This document shows positions 1 to 7,527 of a stretch of DNA of 64,000 nt, piece after piece (positions within the stretch are counted from its first letter, which is position 1; every line of letters begins with the position of its first letter). The notes under the pieces were generated by a model. That model saw only the letters and a program-made list of their open reading frames with translations, made no database searches and was not told the origin of the DNA. Source of the stretch: Pseudomonas sp. BMS12 (GTDB taxonomy: Bacteria; Pseudomonadota; Gammaproteobacteria; Pseudomonadales; Pseudomonadaceae); NCBI RefSeq assembly GCF_001592875.1, contig NZ_LSOF01000013.1, positions 144,898 to 208,897 on the forward strand, in the 5' to 3' direction. Both the position numbers and the translations under genes were made by a program.

Positions 1-650
1 ATGGCTTCAACCGCTGGAGCTGGGCCGAGGCCGAGTTCGACATCGACGGCAGCCGCGAGCGTGTGCCGCTCGATGGCCTGGCGGTGAAGTACGGCGTCGG
101 TGCCGACGCGGCGAAGCAGGCGCGCATGAGCAGCCACGGCTTCCACCTGCTCGACCGGGTCAGCGTGAAATACCCGGACACCCAGCTGAACAACGCCATG
201 GTCACCTACTACAGCCCGGTGGCCACCCTGGTCGAGGTCAAGGTCAACAAGGGCAGCGGCGAGGCGCGGGTACTCAATCACCACTCCTGGCTTGAGTGCG
301 GCCGCACCATCGTCCCCGAACTGGTGCTTGGGCAGCTCGAAGGCGGCATCGCCATGGGTATCGGCCACGCCCTGCTGGAGGAGCTGCCGCTGTATGAGGG
401 CGGCCCGGGTGAGGGCACCTGGAACTTCAACCGCTACGTGCTACCGCGCGCCAAGGACGTCGCGGTGTGGGCGCAGACTGCCGAGATCCTGCCGCCGCTG
501 TCGCCGAGCGACCCACCCAAGGGCATTGCCGAAGTGACGATGATCCCCGTGGTCGGCGCCGTGGTGAACGCCGTGGCTCACGCCACCGGCAAGCGCCTGC
601 GCGACCTGCCCCTGACTCCGGCCCGCATCAAGGAGGCCCTGCATGGCTAA
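1..650 (+). CDS. Molybdopterin-binding large subunit of a xanthine dehydrogenase/aldehyde oxidase-family enzyme (3' part)
   Basis: Only the last 215 codons lie in the window; the reading frame is open from base 3 and ends at TAA 648-650. The visible part is the C-terminal molybdenum cofactor domain of the aldehyde oxidase/xanthine dehydrogenase superfamily. It contains GGIAMGIGHALLEE and then PKGIAEV, whose Glu matches the family's catalytic glutamate, followed by the usual VVNAVAHATG stretch. The ATG of the 2Fe-2S subunit gene overlaps its end by 8 bases. With the downstream 2Fe-2S and multiheme cytochrome genes this looks like a bacterial IorB/CoxL-like hydroxylase that passes electrons to the respiratory chain rather than to NAD. 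The substrate (aldehyde, purine or N-heterocycle) cannot be told from this fragment. Confidence 0.9.
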   Translation, partial: GFNRWSWAEAEFDIDGSRERVPLDGLAVKYGVGADAAKQARMSSHGFHLLDRVSVKYPDTQLNNAMVTYYSPVATLVEVKVNKGSGEARVLNHHSWLECGRTIVPELVLGQLEGGIAMGIGHALLEELPLYEGGPGEGTWNFNRYVLPRAKDVAVWAQTAEILPPLSPSDPPKGIAEVTMIPVVGAVVNAVAHATGKRLRDLPLTPARIKEALHG

Positions 651-1182
651 GCACCTAATGAGCCTGATCCTCAACGGTCAGGCGGTCGGCCCCATCGAGG
701 TCGCCGACGACCTGATGATGATCGACTTTCTCCACGAGTACATGAACCTGACCGGCTCACGCCTGGGCTGCGGTCAGGGCATCTGCCATGCTTGTGTGGC
801 GATCCTCGACCATGCCGATGGCACCAGCGAGGAGATCCGCACCTGCATCACCGGCGCGCACTTCTTCAATGGCAAGCGCGTGCGTACCGTGGAAAGCCAC
901 GCCAAGCGCGATGACGCCGGCGCGGTGGTGGAGCTGAACCCGGTGCAGCAGGCCTTCGTCGACCAGTTCGCCTTCCAGTGCAGCTACTGCACCCCCGGCT
1001 ACGTCAACGCCGCCACCGTGCTGGTGGAGAAGCTGCAGCGCCAGCCGGTACGGCGCAGCGAGCTGGAGCAGGAGATCGAGTCGGCGCTGGGCAAGCACAT
1101 CTGCCGCTGTACCGGCTATGTGCGCTACTACAAGGCTGCCCGAGACGTGGTCGAAACCCTCGGACTGGTCAAGGAAGGTTGA
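643..1182 (+). CDS. 2Fe-2S small subunit of the molybdenum hydroxylase
   Basis: A 179-residue protein with the two-cluster layout of the xanthine dehydrogenase small subunit family. The N-terminal plant-ferredoxin-type domain carries CGQGICHAC plus a later CITG Cys. The helical C-terminal domain carries CSYCTPG and CRCTG. These clusters relay electrons from the molybdenum centre to the next carrier. The start overlaps the large subunit gene by 8 bases and the cytochrome gene begins 4 bases after the stop, so the three are translationally linked. It is slightly longer than the usual 150-160 residues because of a longer loop between the clusters. Family assignment is firm; substrate is unknown. 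IorA-type is the closest named relative I can suggest. Confidence 0.93.
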   Translation: MAKHLMSLILNGQAVGPIEVADDLMMIDFLHEYMNLTGSRLGCGQGICHACVAILDHADGTSEEIRTCITGAHFFNGKRVRTVESHAKRDDAGAVVELNPVQQAFVDQFAFQCSYCTPGYVNAATVLVEKLQRQPVRRSELEQEIESALGKHICRCTGYVRYYKAARDVVETLGLVKEG

Positions 1183-1186
1183 GCCC

Positions 1187-2392
1187 ATGCGCATCCTGCT
1201 GATGGCGGCCCTGGCGCTGCCGCTCCTGGCCCAGGCGGCCGACGAGCAACTGATCGAGCGTGGCCGCTACCTGGCGCATGCCGCCGATTGCGTGGCCTGC
1301 CACACCGCCGAAGGTGGCGCCGCCTATGCCGGCGGCCTGCCGCTGGCCTCGCCCTACGGCATCATCTACGGCACCAACATCACCCCGGACAAGACCCACG
1401 GTATCGGCCACTACAGTGCCGACGACCTGTACCGGGTGCTGACCGAGGGCGAGCGTCCCGACGGGGTGAAGCTGTATCCGGCGATGCCCTATACCTCCTA
1501 TCACCTGATCCGCCGCGAAGACTCCGACGCCATCTACGCCTACCTGATGAGCCTGGCGCCGGTGGCCAAGCCCAATCCGCAGACCGAGCTGGCGTTTCCC
1601 TACAACCTGCGCTTCAGCCTGAGTTTCTGGAACCTGTTGTACAAGAACCGCGTGCAGCTGCAGTCGACCGAAGGCCGCAGCGAGGCCTGGCAGCGTGGCC
1701 AGTACCTGGTCGAGGTGCTCGGCCACTGCGGCGAGTGCCACACGCCGCGCAACTCGCTGGGGGCGCTGGAGCAGGAGCAGCGCCTGCAGGGCGGCGTGCT
1801 CGGCGGCTACCAGGCGCCCAGCCTGCTGGCTGAGGACCTGGCCGCGCGCGGTTGGAACACCGATGACCTGGCGCGCTTCCTCCAGCACGGCATCAGTGCC
1901 CAGGGCTCGATGTTCAACGAGATGTTCCCGGTACTGCACCACAGCACCCAGTACCTGCCCGAAGACGACCACCAGGCCATGGCCACCTACCTGCTCGGTG
2001 ATCAGCCGCCTGCGCCGCGACAGATCGAGGAGCGGGCGCTAGATCAGCTCAGCGCGAGCGCCCAGCAAGGCCGCCAGCACTACCTGAACGTCTGCGCCGG
2101 CTGCCATGGTGCGCAAGGCGAGGGCGTGCCACACGTGGCAGTGGCGATGAACGGCAATACCACGCTGCGTCTGCAGGAACCGCGCAACCTGCTGCGGGTG
2201 ATCGACGATGGCATCCGCGAGCAGCAGTTCACCGGTTTCGAGCGTATGCAGCCGATGCCGGGCTTCCATGCCGCGCTCGACGACGCCGAGCTGACCGACC
2301 TGCTCAACTACCTGCGTCAGACCTGGGGTGGCCTTGATGGCGACCTGAGCCCTGCTGCCGTCAGTACGCTGCGCGGCGAGACGGGGCACTGA
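1187..2392 (+). CDS. Tri-heme cytochrome c subunit (alcohol dehydrogenase cytochrome type)
   Basis: A 401-residue exported cytochrome. The chosen ATG at 1187 gives a clean signal peptide (MRILLMAALALPLLAQA), while longer in-frame starts run back into the upstream gene. Three CxxCH heme motifs are visible: CVACH near residue 35, CGECH near 181 and CAGCH near 303, each in its own cytochrome c domain. This is the layout of the AdhB-like subunit of membrane-bound dehydrogenases. Placed directly after the 2Fe-2S subunit, it should accept electrons from the molybdenum enzyme and pass them to ubiquinone or to a terminal oxidase at the periplasmic side. It overlaps the next gene by one base (TGATG). 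Confidence 0.92.
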   Translation: MRILLMAALALPLLAQAADEQLIERGRYLAHAADCVACHTAEGGAAYAGGLPLASPYGIIYGTNITPDKTHGIGHYSADDLYRVLTEGERPDGVKLYPAMPYTSYHLIRREDSDAIYAYLMSLAPVAKPNPQTELAFPYNLRFSLSFWNLLYKNRVQLQSTEGRSEAWQRGQYLVEVLGHCGECHTPRNSLGALEQEQRLQGGVLGGYQAPSLLAEDLAARGWNTDDLARFLQHGISAQGSMFNEMFPVLHHSTQYLPEDDHQAMATYLLGDQPPAPRQIEERALDQLSASAQQGRQHYLNVCAGCHGAQGEGVPHVAVAMNGNTTLRLQEPRNLLRVIDDGIREQQFTGFERMQPMPGFHAALDDAELTDLLNYLRQTWGGLDGDLSPAAVSTLRGETGH

Positions 2393-3363
2393 TGCAACAG
2401 CTCGACCAACAGGTTGTCGCCCGCGCCCTGCAATGGGCGGCAGCCGGCGAACGGGTATGGCTGTGCACGGTGCTGGCCACCTACGGCTCGGCGCCGCGCT
2501 CGCCCGGGGCTTTGTTGGCGGCCAACGGTGCCGGTCAGTGGGTCGGCTCGCTGTCTGGCGGTTGCGTCGAAGAGGCCTTTCTCGAACGCCTGGCCGCCGG
2601 CGCCTTCGCTGCCCCCGCCAGTCTGGTGCGCTATGGCGATGGCGGCGAGGCCAGTGGCGACATTCGTCTGCCCTGTGGCGGTGTGCTGGACGTGCTGGTG
2701 GAGAACCTCGCGCCGGACTGCGACAACCAGGCCTATCTGCGCGAGATGGCCAGTGCCCTGGACGGTCAGCGCCGGCTGCTGCGCGAGATCTCGCTGAGCG
2801 GCGCACCGCGCCGGCTGCGTGATGATCATGCGCAGGGGCCGCGCATCGAGCGCCAGGGGCAGAGCTTGCGGATCCGCATGGGGGCCGCCCAGCGCCTGTT
2901 GCTGGCCGGCTACTCCAGCGTCGCCCAGTGTTGTGCCGAGTTTGCCCTGGCGCTGGGTTTCGAGGTGCTGCTGTGCGACCCGCGCGACGAGGTACTTGAA
3001 GGCGTCGAGCTGCCCGGCGTGGACGTACGCCGCGAGCTGCCCTCCGAAGTGATTCGTGCCGGCGTTTGTCACGCCGACACGGCCGTGGTGGCCTTGACTC
3101 ACGACCCGCGTATCGACGATCTGGCGATGATCGAGGCGGTGCGTACGGATGCCTTCTATATCGGCGTGATGGGGTCCCGGGTCACCAGCGCCAAGCGTAT
3201 GGAGCGCCTGCATCGGGTTGGTGGGCTGGATGACGCGCAGCTGGCGCGGATCACGGCGCCGATCGGTCTCAACCTGGGCAGTCGCACCCCGGCGGAAATT
3301 GCCCTGGCGGTGCTGGCCGACATCCTGCGGGTGCGCAACGGCATCCCCCGCGAGCACCTGTGA
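2392..3363 (+). CDS. XdhC/CoxI-family molybdenum cofactor insertion protein
   Basis: A 323-residue protein of the XdhC/CoxF family. The N-terminal XdhC domain has the SGGCVEEAF motif. The C-terminal Rossmann part has AGYSSVAQCC, then THDPRIDDLAM and FYIGVMGSR, ending in the NLGSRTPAEIALAVLADIL stretch typical of the family. Known members bind molybdenum cofactor and help sulfurate and insert it into apo-hydroxylases. Position inside the hydroxylase operon (1-base overlap upstream, 4-base GTGA overlap downstream) fits maturation of the enzyme encoded just before it. The name XdhC is used only as a family label, since the partner may not be a xanthine dehydrogenase. Confidence 0.9.
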   Translation: MQQLDQQVVARALQWAAAGERVWLCTVLATYGSAPRSPGALLAANGAGQWVGSLSGGCVEEAFLERLAAGAFAAPASLVRYGDGGEASGDIRLPCGGVLDVLVENLAPDCDNQAYLREMASALDGQRRLLREISLSGAPRRLRDDHAQGPRIERQGQSLRIRMGAAQRLLLAGYSSVAQCCAEFALALGFEVLLCDPRDEVLEGVELPGVDVRRELPSEVIRAGVCHADTAVVALTHDPRIDDLAMIEAVRTDAFYIGVMGSRVTSAKRMERLHRVGGLDDAQLARITAPIGLNLGSRTPAEIALAVLADILRVRNGIPREHL

Positions 3364-3932
3364 CGGTTGTCGCCCTAATGCTGGCCGCCGGCGCCAGTCT
3401 TCGCTTCGGCAGCGACAAGCGCGTGGCGCGCCTGGCCGATGGCCGTGGCCTGCTGGCCGCCAGCGTGGCGCGGGCGCAGGCGCAGTTCGGCGAGGTCTGG
3501 CTGGTGCTGCGCGAGGAGGATGACCCGCAGGCGTTCGACCTGCCTCCCGGTGTGCATGTGTTGCACTGTGCCGAGTCTGCCGCGGGCATGGGGCACAGCC
3601 TGGCGGCTGGCATGCGGGCCTTGCGCGAGGTGCCCGGCGAGGCCGTGGCGGTCTTGCTCGGCGATATGCCCTGGGTGGCGCCGGCCAGCCTGCAGGCCCT
3701 GCGTGCGGAGGCCGCAGCCGAGCGCATCGTGTTTCCGCTGTACCGTGGCGAACGTGGCCATCCGGTGCTGTTCGGGCGGCAGTTCTGGAGCGAGCTGGAG
3801 TCGCTGCAGGGCGACCAGGGCGCGCGCGCAGTGCTGGCCGCGCATCCACAGGCCTGTATTGGCGTGGCGCTGGACGACCCCGGCGTGCTGCGCGATGTCG
3901 ACGAGCCCGCGGCGCTCATCGAGCAGTCCTAG
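3360..3932 (+). CDS. MocA/MobA-like molybdenum cofactor nucleotidyltransferase
   Basis: A 190-residue NTP transferase. The GTG at 3360 is chosen because it sits in a GTGA overlap with the XdhC stop. The signature LAAGASLRFGSDK matches LAAGxSxRxG-K of the MobA-like fold and LLGDMPW matches the metal-binding GDxP loop. In operons with xanthine dehydrogenase-type enzymes this family usually transfers CMP to molybdopterin (MocA) to make the dinucleotide cofactor. It is the last gene of the unit and its TAG overlaps, head to head, the stop of the convergent MerR gene (bases 3929-3932, CTAG). Confidence 0.88.
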   Translation: MTVVALMLAAGASLRFGSDKRVARLADGRGLLAASVARAQAQFGEVWLVLREEDDPQAFDLPPGVHVLHCAESAAGMGHSLAAGMRALREVPGEAVAVLLGDMPWVAPASLQALRAEAAAERIVFPLYRGERGHPVLFGRQFWSELESLQGDQGARAVLAAHPQACIGVALDDPGVLRDVDEPAALIEQS

Positions 3933-4339
3933 AGGCAGCACTCGCGGCTATCCAGTGCCTCCAGCAGGCGGCAGTGCTCGGCGTGTTCGCTGTGACAGTC
4001 GGCCAGCTTGCCCAGCTCGGCGCGCATGTTCTGCAGGTCACGGATGCGCGCATCTATGCTGTCCAGGTGCTCGCGCACCATCTGGTCGGCACTGGCACAG
4101 GGTTGTTCGGGGTGAGCGGCGAGCTCCAGCAGGTTGCGGATTTCCTCCAGGCTGAAGCCCAGCTCGCGGCCGCGTCGGATAAAGCGCAGCCGCCGGACGT
4201 CCTGCTCCTGGTAATGGCGATAGCCGGACGGACTGCGCTGTGGCTCGGGCAGCAGGCCGCTGCGCTCGTAGAAGCGCACGGTCTCGAGGTTGACGCCGCT
4301 CTCGCGGGCGAGCAGGCCGATGGTGATGGGTTTGCTCAT
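3929..4339 (-). CDS. MerR-family metal-responsive regulator, CadR/PbrR-like
   Basis: A 136-residue regulator. The N-terminal winged helix begins ITIGLLARESGVNLETVRFYE, as in the Hg/Cd/Pb branch of MerR. A long dimerisation helix follows, then Cys near residue 81 (QPCASAD), Cys in KLADCHSEHAEHC and a terminal CCL. The cysteine spacing resembles CadR/PbrR more than MerR itself, and the operator between it and the divergent transporter also resembles those of CadR/PbrR. It likely represses and, with metal bound, activates the transporter gene by twisting the over-long promoter. Metal specificity (Cd, Pb, Zn or Co) is inference. Confidence 0.88.
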   Translation of the reverse strand: MSKPITIGLLARESGVNLETVRFYERSGLLPEPQRSPSGYRHYQEQDVRRLRFIRRGRELGFSLEEIRNLLELAAHPEQPCASADQMVREHLDSIDARIRDLQNMRAELGKLADCHSEHAEHCRLLEALDSRECCL

Positions 4340-4340
4340 G

Positions 4341-4371
4341 TTGACTCCGTAGTTGCTACAGGGTTTAGCCT
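4341..4371 (+). promoter_or_regulatory. MerR-type promoter and operator dyad
   Basis: TTGACT (4341-4346) and TAGCCT (4366-4371) are separated by 19 bases, the stretched spacing typical of MerR-activated promoters. The spacer holds the imperfect dyad ACTCCGTAG / CTACAGGGT (4344-4364), close to known CadR/PbrR operators. It drives the transporter gene starting at 4401 and overlaps the region just upstream of the regulator's own ATG. Confidence 0.82.
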
Positions 4372-4400
4372 AGTCTGCACCTGAACCAAGGAGATGCCAA

Positions 4401-5030
4401 ATGGGTGCTCACTGCTGCAACCACGACAACGGACCCGCACAGAACGACGGGCGTTACCGGCGCATCCTGTGGATCGCGCTGCTGGTCAACCTGGCAATGT
4501 TCGCCGTGGAGATCGGTGCCGGCCTCAAGGCGGGCTCGGTCTCGCTGCTGGCCGACTCGCTGGATTTTCTCGGCGACTCCGCCAACTACGCGATCAGCCT
4601 CTGGGTGCTGGGCATGAGCCTGGCCCTGCGGGCGCGTGCGGCGCAGTTCAAGGCGGCGAGCATGCTGTTGTTCGGCCTCGGCGTGCTGGGCGCGGCGCTG
4701 TGGCACTGGTGGCAGGGCGAAGTACCGAGTGCGCCGACCATGGGCGTAGTGGGTACGCTGGCGCTCCTGGCCAACCTAGGCGTGGCGGTACTGCTGTATG
4801 CCTACCGCGAGGGTGACAGCAACATGCGCAGCGTCTGGCTCTGTACCCGCAACGACGCCCTCGGCAACCTCGCCGTGCTGGCCGCCGCGCTGGGCGTGTT
4901 CGGTACGGGCAGCGCCTGGCCGGACCTGATTGTCGCCGGCATCATGGCTGCCCTGGCGATCAGCTCGGCGGTGCAGGTGCTGCGTCACGCCGATGGCGAG
5001 CTGAAGAGCGAGCACGGCCATGCGCACTGA
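4401..5030 (+). CDS. Cation diffusion facilitator-type metal efflux protein, membrane part only
   Basis: A 209-residue inner membrane protein related to CzcD/DmeF cation efflux proteins. Five to six hydrophobic segments are visible. The ADSLDFLGDS segment and the later RNDALGNL segment match the TM2 and TM5 metal sites (D-x3-D and D-x3-N in place of the common H-x3-D). Cys and His near the N-terminus (GAHCCNHD) and a His-rich tail (EHGHAH) may gather metal. It ends where most family members begin their roughly 90-residue cytoplasmic domain, so it is a short form. A good ribosome site (AAGGAG) precedes ATG 4401. Control by the divergent MerR protein is strongly suggested by the promoter. The DUF3703 gene overlaps its end by 11 bases. 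Confidence 0.85.
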   Translation: MGAHCCNHDNGPAQNDGRYRRILWIALLVNLAMFAVEIGAGLKAGSVSLLADSLDFLGDSANYAISLWVLGMSLALRARAAQFKAASMLLFGLGVLGAALWHWWQGEVPSAPTMGVVGTLALLANLGVAVLLYAYREGDSNMRSVWLCTRNDALGNLAVLAAALGVFGTGSAWPDLIVAGIMAALAISSAVQVLRHADGELKSEHGHAH

Positions 5031-5355
5031 GCTGGCAGTGGCCCTGGACCAGGCCTTCGCCGAGGCCGAGGCGGCGCTGCAGCGTGGCGATGCGCCGGGG
5101 GCGTTGGTCTGGTTGGAGCGTGCGCATATCCTCGGTCAGCGTCTGCCGCTGCGCCATGCGCGCTCGCACTGGTTGATGCTGCGCGCCGGCTGGATGGCCG
5201 GCGACTGGCGTGAGGTGGCCGGGCAGGTGCCGCGAATCCTCGCCGCGCTGCTGTTCTCGCGCCTCTGGGTGCCGCTGGGCAACAGCGGGCGGGCGCGGGT
5301 CAGCGCGTTCCGCCCGATGCCGATCAGCGAGGAGCTGCGGCGCCTGCTGGGCTGA
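5020..5355 (+). CDS. DUF3703 family protein
   Basis: A 111-residue soluble protein whose sequence (AEAALQRGDAPGALVWLERAHILGQ and SHWLMLRAGW) matches the small DUF3703 family, made of helical TPR-like hairpins. The family often lies next to metal efflux genes, but its job is not known to me. It overlaps the efflux gene by 11 bases and so belongs to the MerR-controlled unit. The end overlaps the convergent GST gene by 32 bases. Confidence 0.8.
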   Translation: MRTELAVALDQAFAEAEAALQRGDAPGALVWLERAHILGQRLPLRHARSHWLMLRAGWMAGDWREVAGQVPRILAALLFSRLWVPLGNSGRARVSAFRPMPISEELRRLLG

Positions 5356-6028
5356 GTGGCGTGTGCAATGCCCGCAGCCGAGTACCCAGATGGCTCCCCG
5401 GCAGCGCCTCGATGAAGTCGCGCAGGCGCAGCGGGTAATCGGGCGCCACCGCGCTGCTGACGCTGCGTCGCTGCAGCAGGGCCTGGCGCCAGGCGTGCAG
5501 GCGAACCAGTCGCGCCGGCAGGCGAGACTCCACCAGCAGGTCGAAGACCTCCCAGTAGCGCAGCACCGAGGCGAACAGAGCATCGACCAGGTGGAAGGTG
5601 TTACCGCTGAAGAAGGGCCCTTCGCCGAGCGCCTGCTCCAGGGTTTCGAGGCGCTGCTGCACGCGCTGCCAGGCCTCGTCGAAGCCTTCCGGAGTGGCCC
5701 GGTAGAGCACGGCGATATCGCTCAGCAGGGTGGAGGCGAACTCCATCCAGGCGCGGTGCTGGGCCCGCTGCAACGGCTGCTGCGGGTGCAGCTTCGGCTC
5801 GGCGATTTCTTCCAGATACTCGACGATGGGCGCGGACTCGAACAGCGTCTGCCCGTCGATCTGCAGCAGAGGCACCTTGCCCAGCGGCGACAGGCGCAGG
5901 AACCAGTCCGGCTTGTTGGCGAGGTCGATGTCGCTACGGGTGAAGGCGATGCCCTTTTCCGCCATGACGATGGCGGCCCGTTGCACGTAGGGGCAGAGTG
6001 GGTGGCTGACCAGCTGCGCAGTGATCAT
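5324..6028 (-). CDS. Glutathione S-transferase family protein
   Basis: A 234-residue GST. The thioredoxin-fold N-domain has SHPLCPYVQRAAIVMAEKG, with Cys in the active-site position as in omega/beta or stringent-starvation-type GSTs, then cis-Pro LGKVPLLQ and ESAPIVEYLEE for glutathione binding. A helical C-domain follows. The ATG at 6028 starts directly in the GST fold; the longer open frame upstream overlaps the DoxX gene and is not used. It is the second gene after doxX (8-base gap), both probably under the divergent LysR protein. Substrate unknown; glutathione-dependent reduction or detoxification is inferred from the Cys type. Confidence 0.87.
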   Translation of the reverse strand: MITAQLVSHPLCPYVQRAAIVMAEKGIAFTRSDIDLANKPDWFLRLSPLGKVPLLQIDGQTLFESAPIVEYLEEIAEPKLHPQQPLQRAQHRAWMEFASTLLSDIAVLYRATPEGFDEAWQRVQQRLETLEQALGEGPFFSGNTFHLVDALFASVLRYWEVFDLLVESRLPARLVRLHAWRQALLQRRSVSSAVAPDYPLRLRDFIEALPGSHLGTRLRALHTPLSPAGAAAPR

Positions 6029-6036
6029 GGCGGCGC

Positions 6037-6438
6037 TCACCGATGCAGGGCCAGGCGACCGTCGCCCAGCAGGACATGCGCCAGCGAGGCGCCGGCCAGA
6101 AACAGCGGATATTCCCAACCGCCACCGGCATTGCTGAACACCCAGCCGTTGGCTGCATGCACCCAGACTGCCCCGAACAGGATCGGCAACAGGACGAGGG
6201 ACACCCAGCGGCCATGCAGGCCCAGCAGGATCAGTAGCCCGCCCAGCGTCTCGGCCAGGATCAGGGGCCAGGCCAGGGCTCCGGGGAGGCCGGTCTCCTC
6301 TAGCCAGGCGCTCAGGCCGGGTGCGCCGTAGGTCAGCAGTTTGAGCAGCAGCCCGTGGCTGAGCCACATGCCTGCCAGGCCTGCGCGCAGGAGCAACAGG
6401 CCGAGGTCGGGGCGAGCGGAGAGGGTGAGCGTGGTCAT
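6037..6438 (-). CDS. DoxX family membrane protein
   Basis: A 133-residue protein with four hydrophobic helices of the DoxX/SURF4-like fold: GLLLLRAGLAGMWLSHG, ALAWPLILAETLGGLLILLG, VSLVLLPILFGAVWVH and YPLFLAGASLAHVLLGDG. ATG 6438 is chosen because it opens the first helix region; a start 15 codons earlier would run through the operator. DoxX proteins are linked to thiol and redox stress in several bacteria. Pairing with a GST under a LysR regulator fits an electrophile or oxidant response, but this is inference. Confidence 0.83.
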   Translation of the reverse strand: MTTLTLSARPDLGLLLLRAGLAGMWLSHGLLLKLLTYGAPGLSAWLEETGLPGALAWPLILAETLGGLLILLGLHGRWVSLVLLPILFGAVWVHAANGWVFSNAGGGWEYPLFLAGASLAHVLLGDGRLALHR

Positions 6439-6496
6439 GGCGACTCCCGAGAGGGTGGTGGGTGGCCAGTCTGCGCTTTGCATGGATGCCTGAAAA

Positions 6497-6534
6497 TTTG
6501 CAATATCCGCATTTCCTTTATGCGGAAATGCAAA
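6497..6534. promoter_or_regulatory. Nested dyad operator between doxX-gst and the LysR gene
   Basis: Several inverted repeats share one centre: TTTGCA/TGCAAA (6497-6502, 6529-6534), CCGCAT/ATGCGG (6507-6512, 6520-6525) and GCATTTCC/GGAAATGC (6509-6516, 6524-6531). The block ends one base before the LysR ATG, so bound regulator would also block its own ribosome site. This is likely the LysR autoregulatory operator. Confidence 0.7.
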
Positions 6535-6535
6535 G

Positions 6536-7408
6536 ATGGACTGGAGTGATCTGCAGTTTTTCCTGGCGGTTGCCCGGCATGGCTCGCTCAGCGCCGCCGC
6601 CCGTCACCTCGGGGTCAACCACAGCACCGTGCTGCGTCGGCTGCAGCACTTCGAACAGGGGCTGGGCGTCGCCGTATTTCAACGGCAGTCCGGGGGCTAT
6701 GTGCTGACCCCGGCCGGGGACGAGCTGGTGGCACGGCTGGGCGGCCTGGACGAGCAGATCGGTAGCGCCGAGCGCCAGGTGCGCGGGTTGGAACAGCAGA
6801 TTCGCGGCAGCATCCGCCTGACTTCCACCGACACCCTGTTCGCTAGCCTGCTCACGCCGCTGCTAGCCGAGTTCCAGCGTCTGCACCCGGCTGTCAGCCT
6901 GCAGCTGGTCAGCCGCAACGACTTCCTGCGTCTGACGCCCCGGGAGGCGGATATGGCGGTGCGTGGTACCCATCAGCCGCCCGAACATTTGCTGGGGCGC
7001 AGTGCCGGGCGCATGCAGACTGCGCTCTACGGCTCGCGCGAGTACCTGGCCCGCATGGGCGAACGGCCCTTGAGAGAACACCTGTGGGTCGGCCTCGACG
7101 AGTCGCTGGCGCACCTGAAACAGGCGGCCTGGATGGCCGAGCAGGTACCCGTCGAGCGGATAGTGACGCGCAGCGACAGTCTGGTCGGCATGCTGCAGTG
7201 TGTGCGCCAGGGCATGGGCTTGGGGCTGCTGCTCTGTCCGCTGGCCGAGGGCTGCGCGGAGCTGGTTCGGCTGGAGGAGCCCAGGCCCGAGCTGGATACG
7301 CCGATCTGGATTCTCACCCACCCGGATTTGCGGCGGGTGGGGCGCATCCGCGCCCTGTCCGACTTCCTCTATGAGCGCCTGCGCGAGGACCCGCGCCTGG
7401 CCCACTAG
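6536..7408 (+). CDS. LysR-family transcriptional regulator
   Basis: A 290-residue LysR regulator. The N-terminal helix-turn-helix is clear (FFLAVARHGSLSAAARHLG then HSTVLRRLQHFEQ), followed by the linker helix and a periplasmic-binding-like effector domain from about residue 90. It is transcribed divergently from doxX-gst with the nested dyad in between, which points to control of those two genes. The ribosome site is only GGAAA within the dyad. The stop TAG overlaps head to head with the stop of the DUF2474 gene (CTAG 7405-7408). Inducer unknown. Confidence 0.9.
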   Translation: MDWSDLQFFLAVARHGSLSAAARHLGVNHSTVLRRLQHFEQGLGVAVFQRQSGGYVLTPAGDELVARLGGLDEQIGSAERQVRGLEQQIRGSIRLTSTDTLFASLLTPLLAEFQRLHPAVSLQLVSRNDFLRLTPREADMAVRGTHQPPEHLLGRSAGRMQTALYGSREYLARMGERPLREHLWVGLDESLAHLKQAAWMAEQVPVERIVTRSDSLVGMLQCVRQGMGLGLLLCPLAEGCAELVRLEEPRPELDTPIWILTHPDLRRVGRIRALSDFLYERLREDPRLAH

Positions 7409-7527
7409 GCCAGGCCCATGCCCCACTTGATGGCGTAGGCGAGGATGCCCACCGCCAGCACGCCACCCAGCCACAGGGCGGCGAACCAGGCCAGGCGCTG
7501 GGCCAGCGGTGGCTTGTGCTCGTTCAT
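7405..7527 (-). CDS. DUF2474 small membrane protein, partner of CioAB
   Basis: A 40-residue protein with one transmembrane helix (WFAALWLGGVLAVGILAYAI) after a short polar N-terminus. ATG 7527 overlaps the cioB stop by one base, and small proteins of this DUF2474 type commonly follow cyanide-insensitive oxidase genes. By analogy with CydX it may stabilise the oxidase or its heme site. The longer open frame upstream is cioB in another frame and is not part of this gene. Confidence 0.8.
   Translation of the reverse strand: MNEHKPPLAQRLAWFAALWLGGVLAVGILAYAIKWGMGLA

Noticed and set aside
2317..3849. 510-codon minus-strand frame over xdhC and mocA
   Set aside because: Arg/Pro/Ala-rich translation without motifs; the plus-strand genes have clear signatures and overlapping starts.
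5210..6331. 373-codon plus-strand frame over the GST and DoxX genes
   Set aside because: Opposite strand has recognisable GST and DoxX proteins. This frame is compositionally odd and starts inside the DUF3703 gene.
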